Positions 45,003 to 58,250 of a DNA stretch of 64,000 nucleotides are shown in pieces (position 1 is the first letter of the stretch; every line of letters begins with the position of its first letter). The notes beneath the pieces were generated by a model that was given only the letters and a program-made list of their open reading frames with translations, made no database searches and was not told the origin of the DNA. Source of the DNA: Silene conica (taxonomy: Eukaryota > Streptophyta > Magnoliopsida > Caryophyllales > Caryophyllaceae); NCBI GenBank assembly GCA_029255685.2, contig CM055314.2, positions 39,934,790 to 39,998,789 on the forward strand. The letters are read 5' to 3'. The position numbers and the translations under genes were made by a program.

Positions 45003-47661
45003 TGTAACACCCCCATTTATTCGAGAGCCTTTAGCAAGACATTCTCAGATAATTAGAGCTATTACCATCTCGGAATGTCCGAGGTAGTGAATAACAAAGT
45101 AAAACAAACCAAAGTACTTACTATAAAACTGAATAAATTTAAACTTCTGATATTACAACTACTACGCAAAGAATACAAATACAACTGATAACATCTAAGT
45201 ACGTGATCTAATTCTAAGTAGGTCTAAGCCATGTCTCTCTCCATGCCCAAGCTTCTATTGCCTCTGTCTCTGACCTGGAGAATCTACTCCCCATTCCGGA
45301 TCATCGTGGGTGTACACGAATACACTGTCAACCTCGCGGTTGAGTAGGATAACACAATAATAAATAATGCAACAATAATAATATGCAAATGCCATGATAT
45401 GCTCGAGCTCAATCTCGTTCTCAATCTCAAATGTCAATCTCAAACCCTTGCACCAAGCCTTACCGAACCTCCCGACAGACTATAATCGGCCGTCGCCGAA
45501 CACCAGCATAAAAGCTGAGGTCACCAGGTCTAGTCCTGCAGAACTAGCCTGGGCCCAATAATATCATCATCATCTCTTATCCGTAACAAATGCACATGCC
45601 ATGCTCATGAATGCAACAATACTCTTAATCCATCATGCTATTAAATAATGCAATGCGCGTACCAATAATAATAAACAACACTCAATCCAACCAATACCAT
45701 TCTCATATAAATCATGCTCAGCATCCATAACACACAATCCAACATTCATTCATAACACATCATAAAGTATAGGGTCAGTGTATCCTACCTGGATATCAAA
45801 TCTGCAAACAAGCAATCACCGTCTAGAAGTATTCCGTCTCGCACTCAGTTCCTATAAATATTAATTAAATCAAAAGCTATTCGTACCATTAACATCACTA
45901 ACTCAATTACTTGATCATGCTCATTTACATGCCAATTATAAACTTACTAAGAATAATCTTACTAAAAATAGCACTAACTAAAAATAGCATCTGACCAATT
46001 AAATCAAAAGATTACTAAAAACATGATTCATATTAACTAATTTTCACTTACTGAATACGGACTTACCAAAAATAGATTTACTATAAATAGCATGCACCCA
46101 ACTAATCTACTATTACTTAACCGATAACATATTCCACACTATTACTAATTTTTAGCATAAAATACAACAATAACCATAATAATATAAATACCCACAAAGA
46201 TCATAATAATAATACCATTAATAAATTAATAAGTGAACAAGGTGATACTAATTAACAATACAATTGGTGTACCATTTGAATAAAATAATAAATAATGATT
46301 AGTGATAATAATAATAATCCACTAATAATAATAGTAGTAATCGTTTGTTAATAGCGCAACAATTGTACTCAACAACCACAACAATACGTAACATCAATAC
46401 CCACAAAGCTGAACAGCGGCAACAACTTAACACGTACCCCCCATAAAACCGCTGCCATCGACACCAACCAACACCATTGACGTCGCTTGGAACACCACCG
46501 GGCTCACCTCTGAGCCACGGTGGTTCCAGGGACGTCAGTGGTGGCTGTTGGAACCGTATTAACCACCAGCAAAAGCCCCCACAAAACCTATACCCGCAAA
46601 CTGTTCTGACATAATATGACAGCCCCTGATTCACGCTGTAACCACCCACACGAAAACCTATTCCAAACAACCTTACGCACGACTAAGAACCACCTCGAAA
46701 ACCACCACACGACACCCCTGCATACCGCCAAGTAAACTACCCTAACTCCCATCTAAATCGTGAATCCACTATGGCTCAAAAACGCACGCAAACAACACAC
46801 CTAAGACATACTGTTCTGAACATGTGTAACACCCCTGAACGAAACCCTCTAAACGGACGACATTCACCACCCAGATCCACCATGAAAACCACCACCCTCA
46901 ACTCCAGACCACACACAATCTATTAACTCTAACACCCAGAGCCAACACCAACATAAAAGGGTCGAAAACTAGCATACAAAAGCGTGTTCAAGGACTCTGC
47001 TTTGACAACAACAAAAATAAACGTTCTGACACCGTGATACAAACACTACTCCCGCCGGTCAATGGTGGTTAACGACGACACCACCTTGGTCTAGACACGA
47101 CTACGAAACATCAGAGAACATCATTATACAAGAATCAGAATCAAAGCTATGCTTAATTGATTGAAATAGCGAATAGAAGAGGAAAAGAAAACTGAAAACG
47201 AAATTGAAGTTTGCGTGTACCCTTTTTCAGACGCCAAACGAACCATCAAGAACCACCTTAAACCACCAGGTGACCCCTCTTCCCTGTTCTCTTATGTGGC
47301 GGCAGTGAGTTTATGGGAAGGAGTGAGGCGTTGTAGGGTTAGGGTTAGGTTTTGGAGACCCTTTTGTGTATAAAGTGGCAGATAGAAAATTGTTAAGGTT
47401 GTGCGTGTGGACTGTTGTGTCGAGTTGGGCTAGTACAACCTTGACACGCATCTCGAGGCCCAAGTGACACTCTAGCACGCATTCCTAGACCTTATAGCAC
47501 TATTAGAATGAGACTCGATAACTACTCACCCGCACTCAACGCCTCATTCATAACGTATAAACACTTAACCGATATCTAAACATTTAAATACTAATAAAAT
47601 ATCAAATATCAATAATAAATATTAAAATAAAATAAAATAGCATAAAATACGAAGTATTACA
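45003..47661 (-). repeat. 5' LTR of element C
   Basis: 2659 bp; in the minus sense it starts TGTAATACTTCG and ends GGGGGTGTTACA. A short gtagggttagggttagg stretch near 47333 looks telomere-like but is part of the LTR. Confidence 0.87.
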
Positions 47662-48326
47662 GACCAGCTTATCTGGTCGGTCAACTGAGGTAGTTATTCG
47701 ACCGACTGGATTAGCTGGTCGGTCGACCAACTCCGTGAATGATCAGACCTGTTTTCTTATGTTAATAGCAATATCTTATGACGAGACCGAAAGGAGACTT
47801 ATAGGATGCTTAATAATGACTAACCAGGGGATCGAAAGATAAGGGAAGGGAATTAGTTAACGTTTTAAGACAGCTAGGTTACTAAGACTGAAAGGTATGT
47901 GACCTAGACTTTAGGAATCACCTATATGGTTGACACCCTATTTTTTTGAGACCTAGGAACTAATAGCATAGGCCGAAAGGAGCTATTAGATAACATGGAT
48001 CAAAAGGATTTGTTATATTCCTTACACGACTGCAATACTTGTTCACCTAGACCATATGCCATTGTAGCTATAACGAACCGATCATCCTAACATCTCTTTT
48101 ACTTTAGATTATTCACATCTTTATTTTAGTCTTATTCCTGTTTTATTTGCTAGACCTAGTTTAATCTCAAACACAAACATCAAACCCCTAATTGTTACCC
48201 TAAGACATAGACTTAAAACAACTTACACTCCCAACCTCCTTGTGGTTCGACCCTGACTTTCGCTATCTATAGTTAAAGCTAGGAAATTATAAATCTTATC
48301 TTTGATATCCACAATGACGGGTATCA
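47662..48326 (+). repeat. LTR of element B, part 3
   Basis: Resumes with gacc (shared with the left flank of C) and ends tgacgggtatca, the LTR end known from A. The phrases ttcgctatctatagttaa and aaattataaatcttatcttt match A's end. Confidence 0.82.
47666..47728. repeat. 33-bp bipartite modules in the LTR of B (one split by C, one whole)
   Basis: The spacer agcttatct (47666-47674) and 12-mer GGTCGGTCAACT (47675-47686) complete the half-site at 28063-28074. A second, more worn module lies at 47696-47728 (attcgaccgact, ggattagct, GGTCGGTCGACC). With C removed the starts are 42 bp apart, as 41 in A. Confidence 0.85.
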
Positions 48327-48464
48327 CCTTTGCAAGGACAGAAGGTTAATTCTTGTCCCAATCTTTGTTCTCGTATTTTGTTTATGACAGTAAATCATAT
48401 ATCATAATTTCGTTATAATCCTGCATATAAAGTATTGAGACATATACAGATTTTTCCCACATAT
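48327..48464. other. Flank of element B, unassigned
   Basis: The end of this piece (ttcgttataatcc...cacagattttt-like wording) resembles the end of copia D's LTR and may be a small LTR remnant. Nothing firmer. Confidence 0.25.
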
Positions 48465-48908
48465 TTGTCTTGCAGAAGAGCGGTGTTGGATTAAGGGAAT
48501 TTATCTGGAGAATGGGGTGGATCGTCTGACTCATCTCTTCTTCGTTGATGATGCGGTGTTTTTTATGGATGATAGGGGGAAGTACCACACATCTCATGAA
48601 CATGATTGATACTTTCTGTAATGTCTCTGGTCAGCGTCTAAATGAGGAAAAATATGGTCTTATTTTTAGTCCAAACATGACTTTGCGACGTGTTCAGGAG
48701 AGTCTTAGGGAATTAAGAATTGGGAAGTATAGGGGCTTTGGGCGGTATTTGGGTATTCCAACTGAATTGCAAGGGGCGAAGAAAAGTCTTTTTAAGGGTT
48801 TAGTGGAGAATGTAAAAAAAAGGTGACCTCTTGGAATGGAATTTATAACTCTATAAAAGCAACAAGAAATGCATGGATTAGTACATGGCAATTTTATTCC
48901 TAAAATCT
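48465..48908 (+). pseudogene. Fragment of an L1-type LINE reverse transcriptase
   Basis: Translated pieces read LTHLFFVDDAVFF, the catalytic xxDD region with Val in place of the usual Ala, then CNVSGQRLNEEKYGLIFSPN and YLGIPTELQGAKKSLF. Only about 130 codons of the reverse transcriptase are left, with a frame change just after the catalytic motif. Cut off on the right by LTR G. Not the same copy or subfamily as the intact LINE at 4086-8738. Confidence 0.78.
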
Positions 48909-49397
48909 GTAATACCCCGTATATTAGCCTCGGTTAACGGCTGTCAAATTGTGTTTTATACAAGTATTTCAAATGGAATGTTTATAAAGTATTTTACGTA
49001 AACTGTTATCGTTTTATAAATCGTATTCCTACGATTATTTCGTATTTCATAATAATTTTATGTTTGATAATTATTTCATAAAATAACATTTCATTCGTAT
49101 TTCTTTGATTTTGATAATACATTTATACTTTAATATATTTTCTATTTTATATTTAATTCTCATCTATTCTTAATTTCTATTTTTATTTAAGTCGTAATTT
49201 TATTTAAATTCTATATTCTTATAATTAATTTAAGTAGTAATACTAGTATTAAACTAGCCTGTTGTTGTGCGTGTTGGTTTCTTTTATTAATTCCATTATT
49301 TTGTTCTATTATCATTATTATTATTAAATTATTATTATTATGATTGTTGTATTGTTACAACTATAATAATTATGTTTGTCATATTGTTTGTTATTAT

Positions 49398-49406
49398 TAT
49401 TATTGA

Positions 49407-49450
<44 letters not shown>

Positions 49451-49451
49451 G
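49398..49451. repeat. (ATT)n microsatellite, first copy
   Basis: Nearly pure attatt run inside the first 370-bp unit of G. Confidence 0.9.
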
Positions 49452-49755
49452 TATTACTACTACCATTATTATTGACAATTGTTGTGGTTGTTATTATATG
49501 TTAGTATTATTATTCGTAATATTATTGTTATTGTTATTATTAGTAATATATGTTTATTATTAATAACAATATTGCTCGTACTTTAATTATTAGTGATACA
49601 TTTTATATCATTTGTTATTTCATTGATGTGAATAGCTAGTGTTGTTAATAATTAGTGTTGAGACGGTTTTACTCTCTTTTCGTCGTACTGTTGTTAAATT
49701 ATTATTATTATGTTTGTTGTATTGTTACAACTATTATGATTGTCGTATTGTTTGT

Positions 49756-49776
49756 TATTATTATTATTATTATTGA

Positions 49777-49825
<49 letters not shown>

Positions 49826-49826
49826 T
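49756..49826. repeat. (ATT)n microsatellite, LINE landing site
   Basis: ATT run in the second unit. It ends at the T stretch (49829-49837) that is the complement of the LINE's A tail. Confidence 0.9.
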
Positions 49827-49885
49827 TGTTTTTTTTTATGGAAGGATGCGCGCAGCTATCATATAAGAAAGACCAAAATAAGAGT

Positions 49886-50696
49886 TTACATAAAATTGGT
49901 GGGCAGCCGAGATACAATTTGAGCTCCCACCCCCTTAGCTACAGCAAAGCTAAGCCAAGTAAAAATGTACGCTGCCATCCGCGCCCCTACATCCTGAGAT
50001 ACCGAGTATTGCTGAATCCGCTTCAGTAAGGCTACAGCATCCGAACCCAGCTCCCCAAGCGAAGAGAAAGAGAAAGGAAGGAAACCGTAATCTACAGCCT
50101 CACAACGATCCCTGTACTTAGCACACTTGCGCTGAGCCGCATCAGCAACAACCCGACCAGGTACAAAATCGGTCATCCCAGTCTGAGTCAGAGGGGAGGA
50201 CCCACTCAAATCAATACACACATCACGCCCCCTGCCCCACGAATAAAGAAGCAAATCCGCAGGGCGAAGAGAGCCGCCATGCCCATCAACCAGACCAATG
50301 TCAACCTCCTTACCCGCCGAAATCCCAGACCTATAACAGATGTCCAATAGAGTGTCCATGACGAGGTTATGACGATGCTTGACCCCAACAGTACCAGCAC
50401 AAGAAACAGCGTGATCTCCAAAAACATCCTCAGCAAAAACCCGAGAGCAAGCAGAGCAAGGCCTAGGGACCAAGAAAAGTGGAACACCTAGCCTATACCC
50501 AAGCACACAATGGTAGGTCCTCCTGTTCATAGTCTGACCCAACCCAGTGACAGGAACCGCTCTCAACCAATCAGAAGAGTGAGCCCCATGCTGAGATTTC
50601 CACAAAGCAACCTGACGCGGGGACAAGGAGAAGACCGACTCCGAAGAAGCAGCAACCGTCGAGAAATAAATGTCTGCCAATTTCTTCATAAGTTTG
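49886..50696 (-). pseudogene. C-terminal part of the LINE protein: CCHC motif and restriction-like endonuclease
   Basis: About 270 codons without a stop. Cys-His motif C-x2-C-x11-H-x3-C (CSACSRVF...DHAVSC, residues 85-104 counting from the Met just inside F), then KHRHNLVMDTL (111-121), RPADLLL (149-155) and DVCIDLSGSS (163-172). This is the R-H-N plus PD-(D/E)xK-like arrangement of LINE restriction-like endonucleases that cut the insertion site. The C terminus is GVGAQIVSRLPTNFM. Very similar protein pieces are often annotated in plant genomes only as reverse-transcriptase-domain proteins. The first five residues of the open frame come from F, not from the LINE. Confidence 0.72.
50692..50696. 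repeat. Target duplication gtttg of element F (left copy)
   Basis: Matches 59498-59502; lies inside the LINE coding region. Confidence 0.93.
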
Positions 50697-51095
50697 TGTA
50701 ACACCCCCATTTATTCAAGAGCCTTTAGCAAGACATTCTCGAATAAATAGAGATTTTACCATCTCGGAAAGTCCGAGGTAGTGAATAACAAAGTAAAACA
50801 ATACAAGGTACTTTATATAAAACCGATAGAATTTAAACTTTAATGTTACAGTGACTACATGAAGAATAAAAGTACAACTGACGGCTACTCTATATGTGAT
50901 GTAGATCTAAGTCGGTCCCAAGTCCACATCTCTCATTCCCGTCCCAGCTCCTAGCTCAACTGTCTCTTTCCTGTAGAATCTACTCCCCATTCCGGATCAT
51001 TGTAGGCGTCACACGAATACACAGGGTCAACCACGAGGTTGAGTAGAAGAAAGGTAAACAAGCAAACATTATAATAATAAAAATTCAATCATCTC

Positions 51096-51335
51096 CACTC
51101 CGAATCACAAGGCCCAAATACACCGCACAGATCACAAGGCCCATTACTCCGCACCGATCACAAGACCCATTAACTCCGCACCAATCACAAGACCCATTAA
51201 CTCCGCACCAATCACAAGACCCATTAACTCCGCACCGATCACAAGACCCATTAACTCCGCACCAATCACAAGACCCATTATCTCCACACCAATCACAAGA
51301 CCCATTATCTCATCACCAATCACAAGACCCAATAT
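51096..51335. repeat. 27-bp tandem repeat in the 3' LTR of F
   Basis: Unit caatcacaagacccattaac then tccgcac, about eight copies, outer ones more worn. The matching array in the other LTR is at 57523-57762. It translates as the nine-residue repeat MGLVIGAEL on the minus strand, an effect of period 27. Confidence 0.93.
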
Positions 51336-51753
51336 ACTTCGCTCCATATCGTATCATACAGAAAGATGCAGTCAATTAAACACAATATAACACCATTCAT
51401 ACAATAAGATGTACATAGTTCACATAGGATAATAAACAGATTACTCATCAACATGTATACAATATTCCCCTACCTCAACTTGCGGAACAGAAATGACAAC
51501 CACGCAGCAGTTAGAAGTGTTCCACGCCGAAACTGTCACCTAAACATATATTATGTAACGATTAATAAACTTCCCAAAACCCCCATAAAACAAAGTACGC
51601 CTATTATAAATAGCAACCTTCTAAAAATGGAAAGTTTCCCAAAATGGAAACTTTCCCGAAGTAGCAACTTTCTCAAAAGAATTTCCCCGACTCATAAAAC
51701 CCTTCAACTAATACAATTAATAAATTATCGACTTACTACTACTACACCAAAAC

Positions 51754-51820
<67 letters not shown>
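51754..51820. repeat. (ATA)n microsatellite in LTR F
   Basis: Nearly pure; counterpart at 58181-58250, a few units longer. Confidence 0.93.
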
Positions 51821-53063
51821 GCAACGATGGCAGTAATAGTCATTATAATAACAATGATAATAATATGTATATTATTATAAATAATAATAATAATAATATA
51901 ATAATATACAACTATTGATAAAATTAGAAAACCCAAACCCACGACAACTCTATGAACCGCGGCCAAAAAAAACGAGCACAACCATCACTAACGCCACCTC
52001 CACCGCCGACAACCACCACAACCCCTTCACTCACCTCAACCTGCCCCATCACCGACACCCATCAGCGGTCGACTCCCGCCGGCGCGTCAAACCGAGCCAC
52101 AACTATGCTTGGTTCGTCATTCGGCATCACCCGCGTCTACAAACTATTTCCGCTGCCACCTCACGCGGCCCTGACACAACCCATGAACACCACCGTTAAC
52201 ATAGACCGTGGTACCACCGTGTCGACCTCCCCTGGGTCTACGGTGGCACCACCCCACGACCTTATACGAATTCCGACCCAAAACCATAAACCCGACGCCG
52301 ACCCCCTAACTCCGACAACCATGACCACCAGTCCACCACTGACGGTCCGACACCCAGACCCTCACCCATGTGCCTAACCCACGACTACCATGACACCCTA
52401 AACACGAAAAGGCAAACAAAGTTGAAAAACGTAAAGAAAAACTCACCTAGACTCGTGTCGGTTTCGGTTCGAAAAGTCACGACAACCACCTTGTACCACC
52501 GCCACCGCCGTCTCTCTCTCTCTCTCTCTCTGTCTCGTTCTACCAGCCGCCATCATCACGTTTGAAGGGGGTGAGGGTTTCGGAAAAAAAACAAAAACTA
52601 AGGTGTAGGGTTGGAAAGAACGTGTTATACGTGTACGTATTAGGGTTTATGGGAAAGCGAATGGGTCGGGTAGGGATAGCATGGTTACTTGGCCCATATA
52701 CTCACACGACCTATGTTAAATAATTCAAACCAAAGTCTAACCCTATACACGTATAACTCGTAAAGTTATTATCAACTTAATTGACATACTTACAATAAGG
52801 ATTAATAGCATACGATAATATAATATAAGACTTATAATATTAAGTCTCGAGTCACTTATAATATCAAAACCCGAGTCTTAAAAAACATTTGAGGCATTAC
52901 ATATTCGATAAAATAATTATCAAATACTAATGTTCAAATACGATCAAAACGTCAATATAAACAATAAATGTCATACTAAAATACGAGGTAAACATCATTC
53001 AAATATTATTAACACGTGACTATATAAATACGAAAAATTGTAATCAAAATACGAGGTATTACA

Positions 53064-53740
53064 GTCTTCCCTACTTAAAATGAACTTCGTCCCGAAGTTC
53101 AACCACACATACGTATCACCGTACTCAAAACCAAGGCAGGCATAAATCATACGCCAACACATACCACATACCCAATATAGACTCGAAACATAATAACACT
53201 AATTCCCGTTCGTAAGTCGCAACTTATAATTTAACAAGTATTCATAACAAATAATAATGACTTGCAATTGCTTAACAAATAATATAATTATATGTCATCT
53301 TGATAAAACATAAATAAATAGTTCATTATTATGGACTATGAAAAATACAGGGTATTATAGTCTTCCCTTCTTAAAATGAACTTCGTCTCGAAGTTCACCA
53401 CCCATGGTCAACAATCTGGTCACCAGGCATGTAACGAACACAAAACGTGATACCACATAATCTCAAGGCTAATAGAGGTACTTTAAAACACCGAATATTA
53501 CATTCTACCCTCGTTAAGAAAACTTTGTCCCCAAAGTTTAACGAATAATTAACTTAAAGAATACTTCACGAAACACAATAAAATGCACAACCGAAGTAAT
53601 CAGGATTATCAAGTATAAACAATCACCATATACCAAATAGTCATGTCATAACAACTAACCATACCACAAGTCATTAAGATTTTACAATCCTATCCTCCTT
53701 GAAACATGGTTACGTCCCCGTAACCTCATTATAAAATTTC
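53064..53740 (-). other. 3' interior of F: series of four polypyrimidine-plus-hairpin modules
   Basis: Plus-strand order: (1) gtcttccctactt then GAACTTCG-TCC-CGAAGTTC (53082-53100); (2) gtcttcccttctt then GAACTTCG-TCT-CGAAGTTC (53378-53396); (3) tctaccctcgtt then AAACTTTG-TCCC-CAAAGTTT (53520-53539); (4) tatcctcctt then GGTTACG-TCCC-CGTAACC (53708-53725). All stems are perfect. Each is preceded by ttaca or ttata as at the LTR edge. Module 1 contains the working polypurine tract. Confidence 0.85.
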
Positions 53741-56700
53741 CAGCTCCATACCCCGTCTTACTTATTACTCTATCACATAAAATCTTAATCCAAGTAACCA
53801 AGTATCGTATCCTTATCGTCGAAAACTAAGACCAGAGACAAGGGGTGAGTGAGCTGGCGGAATAAAACCACAATTCAAAAAAAAACATTCCATCTCCATA
53901 TCGATTTCAAACTCAGAATATAACTCAACAACCAAGGTCATACTGGACCGTAAACACAATGGGGCACAACGGCCTAATAACTCATAACTCAATATCAGTA
54001 ACCAGTTCCCATCTCAATTTCAATATCACCATTGTCAAATATTCCCTTAAGGAACTACTCAACACTTAGAGAGTAAAACTCTAAGCTACTCACCCACGAG
54101 TCAAGGTCAAAGAATACGACAACTCGATAAAATACTGAACTGCCATCTCAATCTCAACACAAAATCAATCATGGCCTTTGTTCTAGACTCACGAGTAACT
54201 CAATCCCATCAAACTCTATCTCATCAGTACTTCCTTGCTTCCAAATTCATTGACATGCTTGTATGTATACTTACAATTCCACAGTTCATAAAATAAGGAT
54301 CTGGAAGCTATACCAAACCAACCTAATACAAAACCATTATGCGTAAACAACTAATCAATTACCAAAAGTTTACCCTTCTCACAACTCAACCAATCTCACA
54401 ACAAAAGGATTATCTTATCAAAATAGAGGAACAATTATTAATTTTCAACTCAAATAAGTACTCGTAAGAAACCCATAGCAATTATCATGCAAACATATAT
54501 AACCTCGAGCAATAACCAGAGTATTAAGATCGGTAGAAATCGGGTTACGCAGTAAAACAAAATCAGAGTGACTAACACTTTCACACCCTTAAATTTTCAA
54601 CACAAAGTCAATATATTCACAACAATGTAAACAACCAAGAAACTCATAGCCCAAAATTGACAAATTAAACATTTCATGTTCGTATTCATATTATAGAAAA
54701 GGCATAGGACGAAATTCCTTAACGTAATTAAACCTGGAGCATTGACATATTTCACAAGATGTATACCAATCATAGACTAACAAGACCGTTAATCATTCCT
54801 GTATATTAATAAGTTAAAACAACTTAGGTACATTTCCCATCCCCTCACATTATATCATTATCATGAAACTGTTAAAATATATATATCTTGCCAAATCAGC
54901 ATTCGACCAAGACTTCATCAACACGTAGCTACGGAATTCGTCTCGTTACAAATAATCACTAGAATTATCAAAACATCAAACCTTATCATGGATAATCATC
55001 ATTTTGACAACATTTTGAAACTTCTGAAACATTGAAGTGATAACTTGTGGCAATTTATAAACACAAATCAAAAGACAATTTTACAAGCTATCGATCTAAA
55101 CAAGACTACACGGAGACATTCTGACTCTTCTTTACCAACACATTGACCTTGTAAATTGTAGCTCATGCATCATGAAGATTTAACAATAAAAGTAACAAGT
55201 GCACAGGACTAGCACTTCCATAAATCACATGTCAACCAATTAATAATTCAGTAGCTCGTGATCAGGTTGTAAACATAACAATATGCACTTCACTTTGTAG
55301 CATAACAATATACGTGGAGATATTATAGGGACTTTCGTCGCAGGGAACTAGACAAAGATGTACCGTTAATATACGAAATAGCATCAACAAGATTCACATT
55401 GTTCAAATAATCACAATTACGTATAACAATTAGATTGCTATATCATGCTAATAGATTTACCGGTTAAATTTCATTCTACCACTTGGCAAGACTACTATCT
55501 GATAAACATGATTTTAACATTACATACGAATATCACATCATTATCTGGGGTCATATCACTAGAAAGTAAGAGCGTCAGTATGATAGAAACTATTTTATAT
55601 ACACTTGACGAAATAACAAGATTACGTTACTCTATAGTGAGGTTCATTTTCATATTGTTTGCCTACTATTCATGTTGATGATGCCATAACAGGATATCAT
55701 GTGGTCACATACCATAATTCACTTTTGATTAAACTTTTATATGAAACTTACATAACTCACAATTTCACCAATTAAACTTTACGCAGCAACTTACCAAGTC
55801 ATAAATAAATAACAGCTTAGCTAACGTGCGAGCGATCATAGTTTTTAAAAAAAATATAAAGGACTAGCTAATCATAAGAAAAGAATCGAATGCATATCTC
55901 AAGGAAATTATTTAATACCATTTCCATAACTCAATCGGTCTGAATAAGAACTTTACAGCAATTCAACAGAAAATTAGGCAACTTGCAAGAATCACAACTA
56001 AACAACGACTCATTAAGATTTTAAATGGCCTATCATCTTGAAAACATGAACGCACACTCTGAACAGTAGAGGTGGAATTATGCATAAACAATAACCAAGT
56101 CTTAATTGATTTCTTTTGCCAAAAAGATGGGTCAAAACGGGACTGTGCAATAAAAATCTGACCATACTGTCAACTAAAAGATTTATTTCTCTCAAAATAT
56201 AACTCCAATTAACATAAGACCAAAAGCATTGTAAACCCAACTCAGGGGTTATCATACATAAAATTTTCATACTCAAATATGGAACACATTTAAAATGACA
56301 GTCCGTACAAACAAGGTAACATTCTGGAAGTTTATTTAAAATTTTAGTTCTGTTACAATTTCACATTACTACATCGAAACTCAACCATTCATCTACCAAA
56401 ACACGTTGACATATCATTTGAAGCATGGACATTGCACCATATTAACATTCATTCCCCATTCCAACTTTAATCGTCATCTAGACACAATAAAGGTTTCGAA
56501 ACTGAAAATACAACCCGCCAAATAACTCAATACTTACATATATATACAAATGTAACACATAACTACATGTCATTCATGGCTTGGGGGCAACACATTCCGC
56601 ATATAACTAGACAGGGATTACTAATTTATATAAATCTGATCATTCGTGTTCAAATACCAACAATATATTACATAGATACGATAATCATTTAAATGCCAGA

Positions 56701-57104
56701 TAATCGTATGAGCACTTCAAAATATCAAAGTCATATGATCACATCACTCTAACCATGGCTCAACAAATACACCTCCTAACTCTGATAATTTCAATTCAAT
56801 CATCCATATCAATCCACAGTTTATATCGCACATATCCTTAATTAGAACTCACATATTACTTACCTCATTCTTCTCCTGCAAGAACGTAGCACAATATAAC
56901 CAGGTCACTATATAGTCTACCCCACTCTTTAATTACTCTCGTTGGGTTCCCGAGACAGAACCGAAAGGGCCCATGGTTTGGTGTGAGGGGGCCCCTAACT
57001 CATCCCGTTCCTTTTTGGGGCTCCTATCAGTTTCATCTCGGGGTTCATTTTATTAGACTCTTCCTACGTTCATTATTATTCAGTTGGTTTAGGCCTGAGG
57101 ATCG
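53741..57104. other. Non-coding interior of F
   Basis: AT-rich, no gag or pol motif on either strand. Several phrases are shared with C's interior (acgcagtaaaacaaaatca, ttgcaccatattaacatt), showing common descent. Confidence 0.75.
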
Positions 57105-57119
57105 TTCGCTCTGATACCA
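57105..57119 (-). other. Primer-binding site of F (tRNA-iMet)
   Basis: Complement reads TGGTATCAGAGCGAA, three bases from the 5' LTR. Confidence 0.9.
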
Positions 57120-57122
57120 CTT

Positions 57123-58177
57123 TGTAACACCCCCATTTATTCAAGAGCCTTTAGCAAGAAATTCTCGAATAAATTGAGATTTTACCATCTCGGAAAGTCC
57201 GAGGTAGTGAATAACAAAGTAAAACAATACAAGGTACTTTATATAAAACCGATAGAATTTAAACTTTAATGTTACAGTGACTACATGAAGAATAAAAGTA
57301 CAACTGACGGCTACTCTATATGTGATGTAGATCTAAGTCGGTCCCAAGTCCACATCTCTCATTCCCGTCCCAGCTCCTAGCTCAACTGTCTCTTTCCTGT
57401 AGAATCTACTCCCCATTCCGGATCATTGTAGGCGTCACACGAATACACAGGGTCAACCACGAGGTTGAGTAGAAGAAAGGTAAACAAGCAAACATTATTA
57501 TAAATAGAAATTCAATCATCTCCACTCCGAATCACAAGGCCCAAATACACCGCACAGATCACAAGGCCCATTACTCCGCACCGATCACAAGACCCATTAA
57601 CTCCGCACCAATCACAAGACCCATTAACTCCGCACCAATCACAAGACCCATTAACTCCGCACCGATCACAAGACCCATTAACTCCGCACCCATCACAAGA
57701 CCCATTATCTCCACACCAATCACAAGACCCATTATCTCATCACCAATCACAAGACCCAATATACTTCGCTCCATATCGTATCATACAGAAAGATGCAGTC
57801 AATTAAACACAATATAACACCATTCATACAATAAGATGTACATAGTTAACATCGGATAATAAACAGATTACTCATCACCATGTATACAATATTCCCCTAC
57901 CTCAACTTGCGGAACAGAAATGACAACCACGCAGCAGTTAGAAGTGTTCCACGCCGAAACTGTCACCTAAACATATATTATGTAACGATTAATAAACTTC
58001 CCAAAACCCCCATAAAACAAAGTACGCCTATTATAAATAGCAACCTTCTAAAAATGGAAAGTTTCCCAAAATGGAAACTTTCCCGAAGTAGCAACTTTCT
58101 CAAAAGAATTTCCCCGACTCATAAAACCCTTCAACTAATACAATTAATAAATTATCGACTTACTACTACTACACCAA

Positions 58178-58250
<73 letters not shown>

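Larger units (their letters stand above)
48909..49828 (+). repeat. LTR fragment G, with a 370-bp tandem duplication
   Basis: Starts TGTAATACCCCGTATATTAG, the start of a chromovirus-type LTR in the plus sense. A unit beginning near 49326 begins again near 49696 (offset 370), both with aaattattattattat, then ttgttgtattgttacaact. The second copy is broken off in its ATT run by the endonuclease-type LINE and resumes at 60841. Confidence 0.65.
50697..53063 (-). repeat. 3' LTR of F
   Basis: In the minus sense TGTAATACCTCG...GGGGGTGTTACA. It contains a 27-bp tandem repeat (51096-51335), an ATA microsatellite (51754-51820) and a CT run (52511-52531). Open frames such as 51952-52377 are repeated exactly in the other LTR and resemble no protein; taken as chance. 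Confidence 0.9.

Noticed and set aside
47333-47355. Telomere-like ttagggttaggg stretch
   Set aside because: Only two or three units and part of an LTR that repeats elsewhere with changes; not a telomere relic.
51096-51335. Regular repeats considered as a CRISPR array
   Set aside because: Head-to-tail 27-bp units without unique spacers, in plant LTR DNA.
51144-51347. MGLVIGAEL peptide repeat
   Set aside because: Antisense reading of a 27-bp tandem repeat.
51952-52377. Pro/Thr-rich frame of 141 codons, repeated at 58385-58810
   Set aside because: The two copies are the two LTRs of F, so repetition is not evidence of coding; composition is that of C-rich LTR DNA and no domain is recognised.
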